A stretch of 64,000 nt of DNA from Aliagarivorans taiwanensis DSM 22990 (GCF_000429505.1 NZ_AUBZ01000022.1:1-64000), one strand, 5' to 3'; counted from the stretch's first letter, positions 52,496 through 62,292 are shown. Numbers and translations: made by a program. Notes: a model not told the origin generated them from the letters alone.

Positions 52496-53764
52496 ATGCG
52501 ACTGATTAAAACCCTTAAGCGCGGCCTGTGGCTGAGCGCCTGGATGACCCTTGTAGGATGCAGCAGCAGTAACTGGCACAGCATGACTCTGCCCAGCGAC
52601 AAGGCTGTGGAGGCAAGCCTTGAAGCCTCGCCCGCGTCAGAGCAGATCCTGCAAACCGAATCGCAGACCTTTACCCTAGCGCGCATGCCAGAGGCGATCC
52701 GCCCTTGCTGCGCCTTTGGTAACGCACAACGGGTGCGTATTGGTTCGGTGATCATCCCGTATTTCCGTTATGCCAACACTGTTGGCATCAACGACTTGGG
52801 CGCCCATGGCTACGAAGCCGGCACCCTTAGCCTGCAGCGCCCCAAGCCCACCTCGCGCCGTAGCAGCGAAGGCAACGGCCAAATGTACACCCTACGCGGT
52901 GGCTTTATCGATATCGCCCATGTGCGTGATACCGCCGACAACGCCATCGCCCTGTACCAGCGGATCTATCCGCAGCTTGGGCAAGCGCAGGTCATTGAGC
53001 TGCCCTATGAGATTGGCCCGCGGGAGATCCGCTTAAAGGCCTTCGACAGCTCCATGCTTAACCCGCAGCAACGCCGCGAGCTGGCTGCTCACCTAGCTAC
53101 TTGGCTGGCCTACTCTATGGCCGAGGCCCATGAGCTGGCCCAGTGGCATGGCTATCGCAGCTGGCGTCCGTGGTCGGAGTCGGTCTCGGCCTACTCGCCA
53201 GAAGATATCTACTCCAACATGTTGGGCGCGAAGATTGCCTATGCCCTGCTGATCAACGAGCTGGCGAGTAACCGTGATATCTACAACACCCATATGACCC
53301 AATGGCTCAAGGCCACACTGCAGAGCCTCGAGCCGGTCTCGGTGAAGCAAAGCAACATGCTGTTTGATGCAGTCGATGGCCTGTGGTGGGACTCCTCGGT
53401 TGCCATGCCCAGCAAGTTTATGCTGCTCAAACGCCACTACGCGATGGGCAACCAACAGTCGCCTTATCTGGTTACCGAGGAGATCGCCCGTGCCCACCCG
53501 GCCTGGGTGATGGTTGAAGACCGCTATGCAAGCGCGCCACCTGCGCTGACTTTGGCCTTGCCGGAAACGGTGCATGGCTTTGAGCTCAAGCAACTCGCCG
53601 AGCAGTGGTTGGTGGTGGACAGCAAATTTGCCGCAAGCTTTGCCCATATCCCCAGCGAGCTTTGGGCCCACGGATTTAACCAAGAGAGCTTTGGCACCAT
53701 CGCCGGCTATAACCGCCAGCAAGATGAGCGAGAGCTCAAAGATTGGCAGGAGACGCGTCAATGA
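52496..53764 (+). CDS. DUF4056 lipoprotein
   Basis: 422 residues. LVGCSSS near residue 20 is a lipobox. PCCAFGNAQRVRIGSVIIPYFRYANTVG is the DUF4056 opening (residues 65-92). It contains Cys-Cys and a long helical body. Function is unknown; the gene is 3 bases from the hydrolase and overlaps the next gene by 4 bases (ATGA), so all four are surely one operon. Confidence 0.78.
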   Translation: MRLIKTLKRGLWLSAWMTLVGCSSSNWHSMTLPSDKAVEASLEASPASEQILQTESQTFTLARMPEAIRPCCAFGNAQRVRIGSVIIPYFRYANTVGINDLGAHGYEAGTLSLQRPKPTSRRSSEGNGQMYTLRGGFIDIAHVRDTADNAIALYQRIYPQLGQAQVIELPYEIGPREIRLKAFDSSMLNPQQRRELAAHLATWLAYSMAEAHELAQWHGYRSWRPWSESVSAYSPEDIYSNMLGAKIAYALLINELASNRDIYNTHMTQWLKATLQSLEPVSVKQSNMLFDAVDGLWWDSSVAMPSKFMLLKRHYAMGNQQSPYLVTEEIARAHPAWVMVEDRYASAPPALTLALPETVHGFELKQLAEQWLVVDSKFAASFAHIPSELWAHGFNQESFGTIAGYNRQQDERELKDWQETRQ

Positions 53765-54954
53765 AAGCAGTTTGGTTCAACAGCTTATGCCTGATGGCTG
53801 CACTCAGTTTTAGCGCTAGCGCAGAGCTTGCCAATAGCGTGGTCATCGCCGAGCAAGACGCGCCTACCGCCGACTCAAGTGAACAAGCACCACTTAGCGC
53901 CATGGACCGCCTGCTGGAGAAGCTTGGCGCCGATGGCGAGTACGACCCCAGCAAACCCATCGACTTCAGCATTCTACCGGGCCCGTTCTATAACCCGGAT
54001 CTGGAGCTCGGCCTCGGTGTGGCGGCGATTGGTCTCTACAATGTCGACCGCGATAATCCCGACACCCAGCTATCAACCCTGACCCTAAGCGGCTTTATCT
54101 CCACCAATGGCTCGCTGGGTATGGCCATCCGCAACAAGAGCTTTCTAAACGGCGACCGCCAGCGCTTCTATCTGGATGCCGAGATCGCCAACGCCCCCGG
54201 TGACTACTATGGCGTGGGCTACCAGCAAAACGCCGATAACAACAACCGCGTCAGCTACGACAGCCGCATCTTCAACCTGCGACCCACCATGCTGACCCGG
54301 GTTGCCCCCAACACCTACCTCGGCGGTGGCTTTGTTGCCAGCTGGGTGTTAGTCGATGAATTCGATGCGCTGGACTCCAACGTCGACACCTCGGTGCTGG
54401 AAGACAACTCCACTAACGTCGGTGTGCACCTAAGCTTTATCCACGATAGCCGCGACGTGATTGCCAATGCCTATCAGGGCAAGCTGCTGGAGTTGCAACT
54501 GTCGGTCTACCGCGAAGAACTGGGCGGCGATAACAACTTCCAAAACCTCAGCCTTGAGTACAGTTACTACCGCCGCTTGGGCGGCAGCCGTGACATCTTA
54601 GCGCTGCAGCTGCAAGGCGACTTTAACAGCGGCGACGTCCCCTGGGATCAACTAGCCCAAGCCGGTGGCGGTGGGCGCTTACGCGCCTACACCGAGTCGC
54701 GCTATCGCGATAAGCAGCTATTGATGGGGCAAGTGGAATACCGTAAGCACCTCACCGGTCGTCACGGCGCAGTCGCTTGGCTGGGCGCGGGCGCGGTAGC
54801 ACCGACCTTGAATGAGCTGAGCAGCGATGAGCTACTACCTACCGCAGGTTTTGGCTACCGCTTTGAAGTGAAACCGCGGATGAACCTGCGCCTGGATATG
54901 GGCTTCGGTCGCGGAGAAAATGGCTTCTATTTCAATGTTAACGAAGCGTTCTGA
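53761..54954 (+). CDS. BamA/TamA-family outer-membrane protein
   Basis: 397 residues from ATG 53761. Signal peptide MKAVWFNSLCLMAALSFSASA. The C-terminal barrel contains HDSRDVIANAYQGKLLELQ (surface-antigen motif), GGGGRLRAYTESRYRDKQLLMGQVEYRKHL (RGY/F-like) and ends FYFNVNEAF, a C-terminal Phe. No POTRA domains are evident, so it is a short barrel-only member, possibly a pore or a lipid conduit rather than an insertase. Ends the envelope operon. Confidence 0.82.
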   Translation: MKAVWFNSLCLMAALSFSASAELANSVVIAEQDAPTADSSEQAPLSAMDRLLEKLGADGEYDPSKPIDFSILPGPFYNPDLELGLGVAAIGLYNVDRDNPDTQLSTLTLSGFISTNGSLGMAIRNKSFLNGDRQRFYLDAEIANAPGDYYGVGYQQNADNNNRVSYDSRIFNLRPTMLTRVAPNTYLGGGFVASWVLVDEFDALDSNVDTSVLEDNSTNVGVHLSFIHDSRDVIANAYQGKLLELQLSVYREELGGDNNFQNLSLEYSYYRRLGGSRDILALQLQGDFNSGDVPWDQLAQAGGGGRLRAYTESRYRDKQLLMGQVEYRKHLTGRHGAVAWLGAGAVAPTLNELSSDELLPTAGFGYRFEVKPRMNLRLDMGFGRGENGFYFNVNEAF

Positions 54955-55034
54955 TGCCAGCTAAACTTCGCTTTTCCTATACTGAATTGCTAAACTGCGC
55001 CATCGCCACACCGTACTAACCTTGGAGTGTTTTA

Positions 55035-55658
55035 ATGAGCCAAGTAGAGATCAGAGCCCGAGTTCCCTTTCATGTGGGGCCTCGCAGTGACATCCCTACC
55101 GAGATGCTGTCGTTCTCGGGGCTGTCTAGCGACAAAGAACATGTGGCGCTGGTGTTTAAGCAAGCTGATCAGCAGCAAGATTGCCCCTTGGTGCGCCTAC
55201 ATTCTGAGTGTCTAACCGGCGATGTGTTTGGCTCTTCACGCTGTGACTGTGGCGAACAGCTCAATGAGGCCATCGAGAAGATGGCTGAACAAGGCGGCGT
55301 ACTCCTTTATCTACGCCAAGAAGGCCGTGGCATTGGCCTGTATAACAAGCTCGATGCCTATAAGCTGCAGATCCAAGGCGTCGACACCTACTCGGCCAAC
55401 AACCAACTCGGCTTCGACGACGACTTGCGCGACTTTGGTGAAGCGGTGGACATGCTCACAGCTTTGGGTATCAAGCAGCTACGCCTGCTCAGCAACAACC
55501 CGCGCAAGCAACAAGCCCTCAATGAAGCTGGTCTCGACGTCAAAGAGATGGAGAGCACTGGTGTATACCGCAAGCAAGACAACCACTACTACCTGGAAAC
55601 CAAGGCTAACAAAGGTAAACACCGTCTGAAGATAGCCAAGAATATTCAGCCTGCTTAA
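55035..55658 (+). CDS. ribA: GTP cyclohydrolase II
   Basis: 207 residues. The zinc ligands are in [39 protein letters not shown] and the Arg finger region follow. It opens the imidazole ring of GTP at the first step of riboflavin synthesis. No FMN riboswitch was noticed in the 80-base leader; TTGGAG precedes ATG 55035. Confidence 0.94.
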   Translation: MSQVEIRARVPFHVGPRSDIPTEMLSFSGLSSDKEHVALVFKQADQQQDCPLVRLHSECLTGDVFGSSRCDCGEQLNEAIEKMAEQGGVLLYLRQEGRGIGLYNKLDAYKLQIQGVDTYSANNQLGFDDDLRDFGEAVDMLTALGIKQLRLLSNNPRKQQALNEAGLDVKEMESTGVYRKQDNHYYLETKANKGKHRLKIAKNIQPA

Positions 55659-55670
55659 GCTTACGTTCTG

Positions 55671-56762
55671 CTAGCTTGGGCTGTAGTAGCTCAAATGGTT
55701 ATCCCATTGCAGGGGCAAACGCACTCGCCCCTCACCACTGGCTAGCCAGCCCCGACCGCTGCTAACAGCCAGCTTTTCGCTGGTTGCAGCAATCCCACAG
55801 ACATCTTCAAAACGCTTTAGGCTCAACAGTTCACCGTTTTGCTGCGACCACTGACCAAGTAAATGCCCCCGAGGCGAGCTGGCAAAGACGCTACCGGCAA
55901 AACATTCAATACTGCCGACATAGCCGTTGAACAGCTCCCAGTAGTCGCCCCCAGCGTCTAAGGCTTGCAAAGGCTGCCCGGGCAGTTGAGAGAAAACCAG
56001 GCTCTGTGACCAACTCGATTCACGCTGGGCCTGACAGGCGAGCCAAAGGCGACCGTCATCGGCGCGACTGATATGGCGGATGCTTAAGGATTTATCCGCC
56101 AGCACCCGAGTATCCAGCAACTCGCCGGTTAGCAGTGAAAAGCGCAGTAAGGCCGGTTGCAGACTGTCGAGATTAAGCTTGGTGCGCCCTTGGGTGTGGA
56201 TCCCACCCAAGGCGACCACCAGTTGCTCGCCATCTACCAACAGCTGGTGCGGGCCTAAGCCCGGCAGCACCCAGCGCTCGCTTAGACACCAACCTTGCCT
56301 AGAGCGCTGATAGTGAAGAACCCAACCTTGGCTGCTCTGGCGCTCCGCCGCCGACACCAGCAGCCGCTCTGCCCCCACAAATACTGCATGACCATTGAAG
56401 CACAAGCCGTTCGGAGGGCTGAGCTGCTCAAGCGCGCGCCCGCTTAGCGGATCAAACAGCATCAGATAGTCGCCGGGGCGCCGGGCCACGCAGGCCGCCA
56501 GCGCGCCATCATTCGATAAAGCAACTTGATGGCCGCGAGCGGGCATAGGCAGCTGATAGCGCAGCTCCCCATCACTGCTGGCGGCGACCACATAGTGCTG
56601 CGCGTCTTGCTTGGCGCAGCCGATAACACCACGCCAGTTCTCCTTGGCCGAGCCCACGTCAGCTGATGCCAAAGCATGCGCAGCAACCCAAGGGCTGGGA
56701 AGGCTTGCTCCCAGCGCCATTAACAGTTTGAGGCTGTTGCGCCGAGCGTGATCAGTCGCCAT
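55671..56762 (-). CDS. DUF1513 protein with Tat-like signal
   Basis: 363 residues. The N terminus ARRNSLKLLMALGAS is a twin-arginine-type signal. The body has beta-propeller-like repeats (GRALEQLSPPNGLC, GLGPHQLLVDGEQLVVALGG). In Pseudomonas this family closes the iron-regulated icmP cluster next to imelysin genes, as here. It likely works in the periplasm in iron handling, but no activity is established. Its start overlaps the preceding imelysin gene by 11 bases. Confidence 0.82.
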   Translation of the reverse strand: MATDHARRNSLKLLMALGASLPSPWVAAHALASADVGSAKENWRGVIGCAKQDAQHYVVAASSDGELRYQLPMPARGHQVALSNDGALAACVARRPGDYLMLFDPLSGRALEQLSPPNGLCFNGHAVFVGAERLLVSAAERQSSQGWVLHYQRSRQGWCLSERWVLPGLGPHQLLVDGEQLVVALGGIHTQGRTKLNLDSLQPALLRFSLLTGELLDTRVLADKSLSIRHISRADDGRLWLACQAQRESSWSQSLVFSQLPGQPLQALDAGGDYWELFNGYVGSIECFAGSVFASSPRGHLLGQWSQQNGELLSLKRFEDVCGIAATSEKLAVSSGRGWLASGEGRVRLPLQWDNHLSYYSPS

Positions 56763-57720
56763 CGTGATTGTTAAATCCTAAGTTCAAGTTCAAGCCCAAG
56801 GCCTTAGGCACTGCGGTCGAGAGTAATCCCGCCAGCTCAGCCAACTGCTGCTGGCTGCTTTGCCAGGGCTGCAGCGCCTGTTCAGCAACACTAGGCTCGA
56901 GCAGCGGCAGGCCCGCCAGCAGGCTAGCCAAGGCTTGCTCGAGCTTCTCTGCCAATTGCGGGTCGCGCTGCGCCAGATAGGGCTTCAACCCGACCTGATA
57001 ACGCCTAGCGAGTTGCTTAGCCTGCTCACGGAGCAACCACATCGACTGGTCGCTGCGCCATGCCTCGCCTTGGTAGGGACGCAGGCGCTGGTGTTCAGAG
57101 CTAAACATGGCCCCCAGTTTTTTCTGCATCAAGGTCGCCTGCAGGTGATAGCTATCGACCATGGCCAGCACCAATAGATCAGGCTCGGCCTTGCTCAAAT
57201 ACTCGGCTAGCGCGGCCGACAGATAGCCCTGCTGCTGCAGGTAGGCCTCGGTCACCAGCCCCAGCAAGGCACAATCTCGCTCAGACTCAGCATATAGCAG
57301 TACGGCCAACGAGCGCAGGTTGCGCTGGGTCACCGCCATGGACGCAGGCTTGGGGAGGCTTATCGCCGCACTTAGCTTGGCCACCGCCCGGCCCACGTTG
57401 TCTTTTTTATCCGGCCAGTAGCTGATCGCCCACAGCGTTCGCAGATCCTCCAAGGGCCCCAGGCCACTGGCCTGCAGCGCTAGCCAGCTCTGATAGTGCT
57501 CAAGCCAGGCTTGATTTAGCGCATCCGGCTGCGTTTGCGGATTGGCGCAATAGCCTTGCTGACTCTCGGCGAAGTGCTTGGCACTGCTATCGAAATCCTG
57601 CAAGTAGCCGGCAAACAGGGCTTGCTCTTGTTCTAGCCATTGGGTCTGCCCACCGCCATCAGCAAACGAGGCCACGCTGCATAGCATTAGCACCGATGCG
57701 CACATTAGCTGCTTCATCAC
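56752..57720 (-). CDS. Imelysin-family protein (degenerate motif copy)
   Basis: 322 residues. Signal peptide at residues 1-21 (MMKQLMCASVLMLCSVASFADG). The helical bundle with LGPLEDLRTLWAISYWPDKKDNVGRAV resembles imelysin-type proteins, but the GxHxxE site visible in the first gene of the operon is not recognisable here. Periplasmic; related to the second imelysin of the Pseudomonas icmP cluster. Role in iron or heme uptake is inferred from operon. Confidence 0.78.
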   Translation of the reverse strand: MMKQLMCASVLMLCSVASFADGGGQTQWLEQEQALFAGYLQDFDSSAKHFAESQQGYCANPQTQPDALNQAWLEHYQSWLALQASGLGPLEDLRTLWAISYWPDKKDNVGRAVAKLSAAISLPKPASMAVTQRNLRSLAVLLYAESERDCALLGLVTEAYLQQQGYLSAALAEYLSKAEPDLLVLAMVDSYHLQATLMQKKLGAMFSSEHQRLRPYQGEAWRSDQSMWLLREQAKQLARRYQVGLKPYLAQRDPQLAEKLEQALASLLAGLPLLEPSVAEQALQPWQSSQQQLAELAGLLSTAVPKALGLNLNLGFNNHDGD

Positions 57721-57726
57721 AACCTC

Positions 57727-59142
57727 CTAGAGTGAGTTAACAAAGGCCAGCAGCGCCTCACGCTGGGCTTGGCTGAGCGCCATGTAGCTGTCGCGCGAAG
57801 CTTGCGCTTCGCCGCCATGCCAAAAGATCGCTTCTTCCACATTGCGGGCGCGCCCATCGTGCAATAGCTCAGAGTGGCCGTTGACCACCGGCTGCAAGCC
57901 GATGCCCCACAACGGCGGAGTGCGCCAGTGCTGGCCGCTGGCCAGATATTCCGGCCGACCATCGCTTAGCCCTTCACCCATGTCATGCAGTAGCAAATCG
58001 GTGTAGGGGTAGATGGTCTGCTCACTCAGGGCTGGGCGGTCTTCACGCTTGGCAGTGACAAATTTGCGCACATGGCAGCTATCGCAACTGAGCTGGCTAA
58101 ACAGCGCATCGCCCTCACTCACCTGCGGCTCATCGAGATTACGCCGTTTCGGTACCGCCAGATGCTGGGTATAAAACTCCACTAAATCGAGAATGTTTTC
58201 ACTGACCTCCGCCGCACCGCCGGAGGCGGCATTCAAGCAATCTGCCTGGGCGGCGCTGCAGTCATCGCTGGCGAACCACGCGCTGGTGATACCAATATCA
58301 CCGTTAAAAGCAGCCGCGTTTTGCTGGCGCAGGCTTGGCTGGCCACTCTTCCAGCCAAAGCGGCCCAACTGGAAGTCCTGACTTTGGATATCCCACACCA
58401 AGTTGGCGATACCGCGGATACCGTCGTTGTTGCTGTCTTGCGGATCGGCCAAGGCCATAATATCCGTCTCGCTAATGCTCTCCAGCAGCCCGAGGCCAAT
58501 CATCGCCGGGGCGACACGCAACGAAAACAGAGTATCGGGGTGCATCGGCCCATAGCCGAGCTGATCGACAACTAATTCGGGGCGGCGCAGCTCGCGCTGC
58601 GAACCATCGGCCAAGCTGACTTGCTGATAGCTGTAGCTCACCCGCACTCGCGCCTCTGGTGCCACGCCGGGTATCGCTTGGTCTTGGATCTGTCCGCCGT
58701 AATTGGGTTCGGGAATCGTGCCATGTAGGCGCTCAAACTCGCGCTGCTCGCCGCTCGTGGCCGGAATGCTAATTCGCACCAACATCGACACTGCATTGTC
58801 GTCGCCCACTTCGGCGACATGACCACGGCCATCCTTGATATGACAGTTCTGACAGCCATTGGTGTTAAACAGCGGGCCCAGGCCATCGCGGGCGATGGTG
58901 GTGGCGGGGGCAACCACCCAAGGGTTACGAAAAAAGCTATTACCGGAGCTAAACTCCAAACGCCCTTCAAAGCCGAGGTTGCTAGCAGGCATAGAAAAGG
59001 CGTTTTGGTCTTGTTTGGAGGTCGTGGTCCCCCCTCCCGGTAAGGCCGGATTAGCCAGCAAAGAGCCGGAGACTAACGCAGCGGAGGCTGCCCCCAGCCA
59101 AGCCCACCCAACTAAACCATCTGTTGATATGCGCGCTGACAT
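57727..59142 (-). CDS. Di-heme oxidoreductase (c-type cytochrome)
   Basis: 471 residues. A signal-like hydrophobic segment lies at 10-30. Two heme-c motifs are seen: NGCQNCHIKDG and LSCDSCHVRKF. The length and the DPQDSNNDGIRGIANLVWD segment match the di-heme oxidoreductase family that accompanies imelysins. It is periplasmic and may shuttle electrons to reduce or release iron bound by imelysins. Confidence 0.85.
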   Translation of the reverse strand: MSARISTDGLVGWAWLGAASAALVSGSLLANPALPGGGTTTSKQDQNAFSMPASNLGFEGRLEFSSGNSFFRNPWVVAPATTIARDGLGPLFNTNGCQNCHIKDGRGHVAEVGDDNAVSMLVRISIPATSGEQREFERLHGTIPEPNYGGQIQDQAIPGVAPEARVRVSYSYQQVSLADGSQRELRRPELVVDQLGYGPMHPDTLFSLRVAPAMIGLGLLESISETDIMALADPQDSNNDGIRGIANLVWDIQSQDFQLGRFGWKSGQPSLRQQNAAAFNGDIGITSAWFASDDCSAAQADCLNAASGGAAEVSENILDLVEFYTQHLAVPKRRNLDEPQVSEGDALFSQLSCDSCHVRKFVTAKREDRPALSEQTIYPYTDLLLHDMGEGLSDGRPEYLASGQHWRTPPLWGIGLQPVVNGHSELLHDGRARNVEEAIFWHGGEAQASRDSYMALSQAQREALLAFVNSL

Positions 59143-59240
59143 ACTCTCTCCTTGTTATCTTTCTTTAGCGGCAAAACTACGACAAAGGGAACGACAAAGG
59201 GGAGCCGAAGCTCCCAGTTGCTTAATCAAGGTAGGGTTGA

Positions 59241-60476
59241 TTAGAACTCGTGGTCAGCAGTGTCAGGATTCAGGCCTTGAACACCCAGCACGTTGGCGGT
59301 TTGCTCAATCGCCTTAGTGCTCTCAACCAACGCGCTAATCGCGCCATTGACCAGTTCATGGCCTTGCTGGTTGTCAGGCGCGATCAACATATCGAAGTAC
59401 ACGCCGTCTTGTTCGGCACTGGTCACCATTGCCGTGAGCTGTTGCTCGGTATTGGCAAAGGCGGTTTGGTTAGCCAAGGCCTGTTGAGCATCTAGGCCTT
59501 GCACCAACTCATGCAGGCTTGGACCACTAAAGGTTTCGCCAGAAGCGCGCTGGAATTGCCCAAAGTACACATTGGCAACCCCTTTGGCGTTGTAGTAATG
59601 CGAGTTGTGGGTATTGTCGCTAAAGCAGTCGTGCTCATCTTCGGTGGATGCTGCTTCCAGTGCCACCTTCATACGCTCACCGGCTAGCTCACCCAGTGAC
59701 AAGCTGCCCATGCCAAACAGCATACGACGTAGTACCTGCTCTGAAGATTCAGCCAATAGCTCGCTGCGGTAATCACCTTGCTCCGACCATTGCGCACTCA
59801 TCCACGCTAGATCATCCACCAGCAGCTGACTGGCTGCCATCAGATACTCGCCACGGCGCTCACAGTTACCATTAGTACAAGCCGAGCCTTGTGCGAAGTC
59901 ACTGGCCGGACGCTCACCGGCACCGGCGTTGGTGCCATTCAGATCCTGCCCCCACAGCAAGAACTCGATGGCGTGGTAGCCGCTGGCGACATTCGCTTCA
60001 GAGCCTGCCAGTTCATTGAGTGAAGCCAGCAAATCTGGCGTGATCTCGCTAAGATCGATGTTATCTTCACCCACTAGCAGACTTTGGCTGGCGATAATGT
60101 TGGCGGTAGCGCCGGGGTTGCCCAACTCAAACTGATAGTCAGTCGCCACATAATCGATAAGGCCCTCATCCAGCGGCCAGGCATTCAGCTGACCTTCCCA
60201 ATCATCAACAACTGGATTACCAAAGCGGAACACCTCACTTTGCTGGTAGAACACCCGGGCATTCAGCCATGCTTGCTTAGCAGCTTGCAGGCTGGCTTCA
60301 CTGGGTGAGGCCAATAACGCCTTGTTAGCTTCACGCAATTGAATGGCGGAGGTGTAGGCATCGGTGTAAACCGCATGGGCCAAATCGGCATAGTGCTCAG
60401 TGACTTGCTCAACGCTTGGAGCGGCAATGGTAGTAGCGCTAAACAACACGCCTGAGAGAAATACTAACGAACGCAT
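59241..60476 (-). CDS. Imelysin-family iron-regulated lipoprotein/periplasmic protein
   Basis: 411 residues from ATG 60476 (an ATG two codons upstream at 60482 is also possible; AGGGA is better placed for 60476). A signal peptide ends near TTIAAPS. The imelysin motif GYHAIEFLLWGQD gives GxHxxE. This family (IcmP/ICMP, EfeO-like) is induced by iron shortage in gammaproteobacteria. It heads the operon behind a Fur-type box at 60496. Confidence 0.88.
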   Translation of the reverse strand: MRSLVFLSGVLFSATTIAAPSVEQVTEHYADLAHAVYTDAYTSAIQLREANKALLASPSEASLQAAKQAWLNARVFYQQSEVFRFGNPVVDDWEGQLNAWPLDEGLIDYVATDYQFELGNPGATANIIASQSLLVGEDNIDLSEITPDLLASLNELAGSEANVASGYHAIEFLLWGQDLNGTNAGAGERPASDFAQGSACTNGNCERRGEYLMAASQLLVDDLAWMSAQWSEQGDYRSELLAESSEQVLRRMLFGMGSLSLGELAGERMKVALEAASTEDEHDCFSDNTHNSHYYNAKGVANVYFGQFQRASGETFSGPSLHELVQGLDAQQALANQTAFANTEQQLTAMVTSAEQDGVYFDMLIAPDNQQGHELVNGAISALVESTKAIEQTANVLGVQGLNPDTADHEF

Positions 60477-60495
60477 AAACATCCCTGTTTTACAT

Positions 60496-60514
60496 TTTAA
60501 TGAGAATCGTTATT
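60496..60514. promoter_or_regulatory. Fur box upstream of the imelysin operon
   Basis: TTTAATGAGAATCGTTATT matches the 19-base Fur consensus (GATAATGATAATCATTATC) at 14 of 19 positions, including the central AATGAxAATC. It lies 20-38 bases before the imelysin start. Fur-Fe(II) would repress the whole 60476-55671 operon when iron is plentiful. Confidence 0.8.
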
Positions 60515-60684
60515 GTTAGCATTTATATTGCTATTGTAAAGACCCTGATGGAATTAAGTTAAATAGGCGCTTTACTGGTTGGCAAATAATCATTTAATCA
60601 AGGGTTAGCGATGTTTCATCGCACTGTCATACTGCTTGGGTTAAATAGCGCCTGCCAACAGACTTAAACCATGTCGAGATAGCA

Positions 60685-60840
60685 GTGAACGGACGACAAT
60701 TTCTAAAAACACTACGCAGAAAAGGAATTCCAGCTTCGGTGTTTGCCCAGCGTGCAGGGTGCCAGCTGGAGGTGGTTTATCGCCTCGCTAAGAGCCAGCA
60801 GGTGCCTGACCACTACTGCCGGCTGCTTCAGCAAGCCTAG
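60685..60840 (+). CDS. Possible 51-residue DNA-binding-like protein
   Basis: GTG 60685 opens a frame to TAG 60840: MNGRQFLKTLRRKGIPASV, then FAQRAGCQLEVVYRLAKS. The helix-turn-helix-like segment and a stop that overlaps the next gene by 4 bases suggest a small gene. The ribosome site (GAGA) is weak, so it may be spurious. Confidence 0.4.
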   Translation: MNGRQFLKTLRRKGIPASVFAQRAGCQLEVVYRLAKSQQVPDHYCRLLQQA

Positions 60841-62264
60841 GCCTGAAATTCCCCATAGATCTCCGCCAAGGCAGGCGGAAGCTGACGCGCAGTTGCAATG
60901 GCGCGAGCCTGTGAAAGGATCTGCTGCTTGTTGAGATGCTTAGCACTTTGCAGCAGTTGGTAGGGTTTCACTGACCAGCCCAGTTCAGCCAGTTCCCCAG
61001 CGATAAGTCGAGCCGCTTTCGGCGCCGATGAGAACTTGACGATCTCGGCCCGGGCGTAGTGATTATCAGCAAAACTAACTGTGGCCTCGCGGCGGCTTGG
61101 ATCGCCACCGGGGATCTGCTGAGCACCGAACAGCGCCTTACTAGCCGGTTCGGCCTGCGAGAAATCTGGTAGGAAGCGCGCGAAGTGAGCAATCGCTAAC
61201 TCACTACGTTGGTTGAGCACATCTTCGGGCCAGCCCTGCTCGATTTTACTGAGCAGCGGGCTGGGCAAGCGCGGTTGGGCGCTTTGCTGGTCGCTAGCCA
61301 CCAAGCCGTCTTTGAACAGGGTGATCTCTTCAGTCATACCATGTAGCTGGAAGTAGCTATCGGCATAAGGAGTGAGCTGGGCCATACCCTGCGGGGTACC
61401 GCGCTCGCCGTGGATGATCACCTCTGGCCAATGACCTTCGGGGCGCGGCCAGTGGCTCAGAAACGCCGCTTTGAACTCCACCATACGCTGGCGGCTCAGG
61501 CCTGCCTGATCGTCGATGCTACCGGTGCGAAAACCACAGGCGTTCACCAAGTAGTCCACCTCGAGCATTTGCTGCTCTCCACCACGAGTAACCGTTAGCT
61601 GCCATTTGTCGCCTTGTCGGCTTAGTGCATCAACCCGGCTGTTAAGCGACAGATTTAAGTTTGGCAAGTGTTCCGCCATCAGTTCGCAGCTAGCCGCCAG
61701 GCGTAGCATGCTCAGGCCATACTCTTGCACCAAGATCAGCGGAAACTGCAGCTTGTTCAGATCGAGCTGGCGCGCCAGCGGAATCATCCAATCATCGTCA
61801 CAGCGAGGCTGCGCAGGCGGGGTTCGCTCTGCCAGCGCTTGCAACTGCTCACGCGAGTAGAGGCTGAAGTAGTGCTCCGGCTTGCCGATGAGCTCAAGCT
61901 CCGGGCGCTGCTCGATAAGCTGTTGATAGTGGCTGCGTAGATGTTCCAGCCGAGGTAGCAAGGCTTGCGGCGTACTGGCGTCTTCAAGCGGAAGTGCCAA
62001 TACGGTAGGACGGGGGTTCGCGCAATGGGGGAAGGCGCTGAGCATCTCCAGTGATTGCTCGAGAAGATCGATGCACTGCTGGGTGTCGAGCTCGCGATAA
62101 AGATTACCGCCTGCGTGCAGATGACACGCCGGAGGGCCATTGACCAGACTGGGGCCTGCCTCCAACAAGTGCACCTCAATGCCCAACTCTGCCAAATTCA
62201 AAGCAATGGTAGAACCGGCGATGCCGCCACCAATAACCGCTAACTTGTGTGAACCAGCCGACAC
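60837..62264 (-). CDS. FAD-dependent oxidoreductase (DAO-like)
   Basis: 475 residues from GTG 62264, with AAGGAG 6 bases upstream; the frame extends to 62306 without signal or family support. KLAVIGGGIAGSTIALNLAELGIEVHLLEAG is the FAD-binding Rossmann opening (residues 7-37). A later YLVNACGFRTGSID lies at the expected second FAD contact. Substrate unknown; the layout resembles DadA/glycine-oxidase type enzymes. The tRNA-Trp terminator lies directly behind its ribosome site. Confidence 0.82.
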   Translation of the reverse strand: MSAGSHKLAVIGGGIAGSTIALNLAELGIEVHLLEAGPSLVNGPPACHLHAGGNLYRELDTQQCIDLLEQSLEMLSAFPHCANPRPTVLALPLEDASTPQALLPRLEHLRSHYQQLIEQRPELELIGKPEHYFSLYSREQLQALAERTPPAQPRCDDDWMIPLARQLDLNKLQFPLILVQEYGLSMLRLAASCELMAEHLPNLNLSLNSRVDALSRQGDKWQLTVTRGGEQQMLEVDYLVNACGFRTGSIDDQAGLSRQRMVEFKAAFLSHWPRPEGHWPEVIIHGERGTPQGMAQLTPYADSYFQLHGMTEEITLFKDGLVASDQQSAQPRLPSPLLSKIEQGWPEDVLNQRSELAIAHFARFLPDFSQAEPASKALFGAQQIPGGDPSRREATVSFADNHYARAEIVKFSSAPKAARLIAGELAELGWSVKPYQLLQSAKHLNKQQILSQARAIATARQLPPALAEIYGEFQA

Positions 62265-62292
62265 CTGATACTCCTTCCGGCATGCAGATACG

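Noticed and set aside
54955-55034. FMN riboswitch before ribA
   Set aside because: The 80-base gap is too short and lacks the RFN core.
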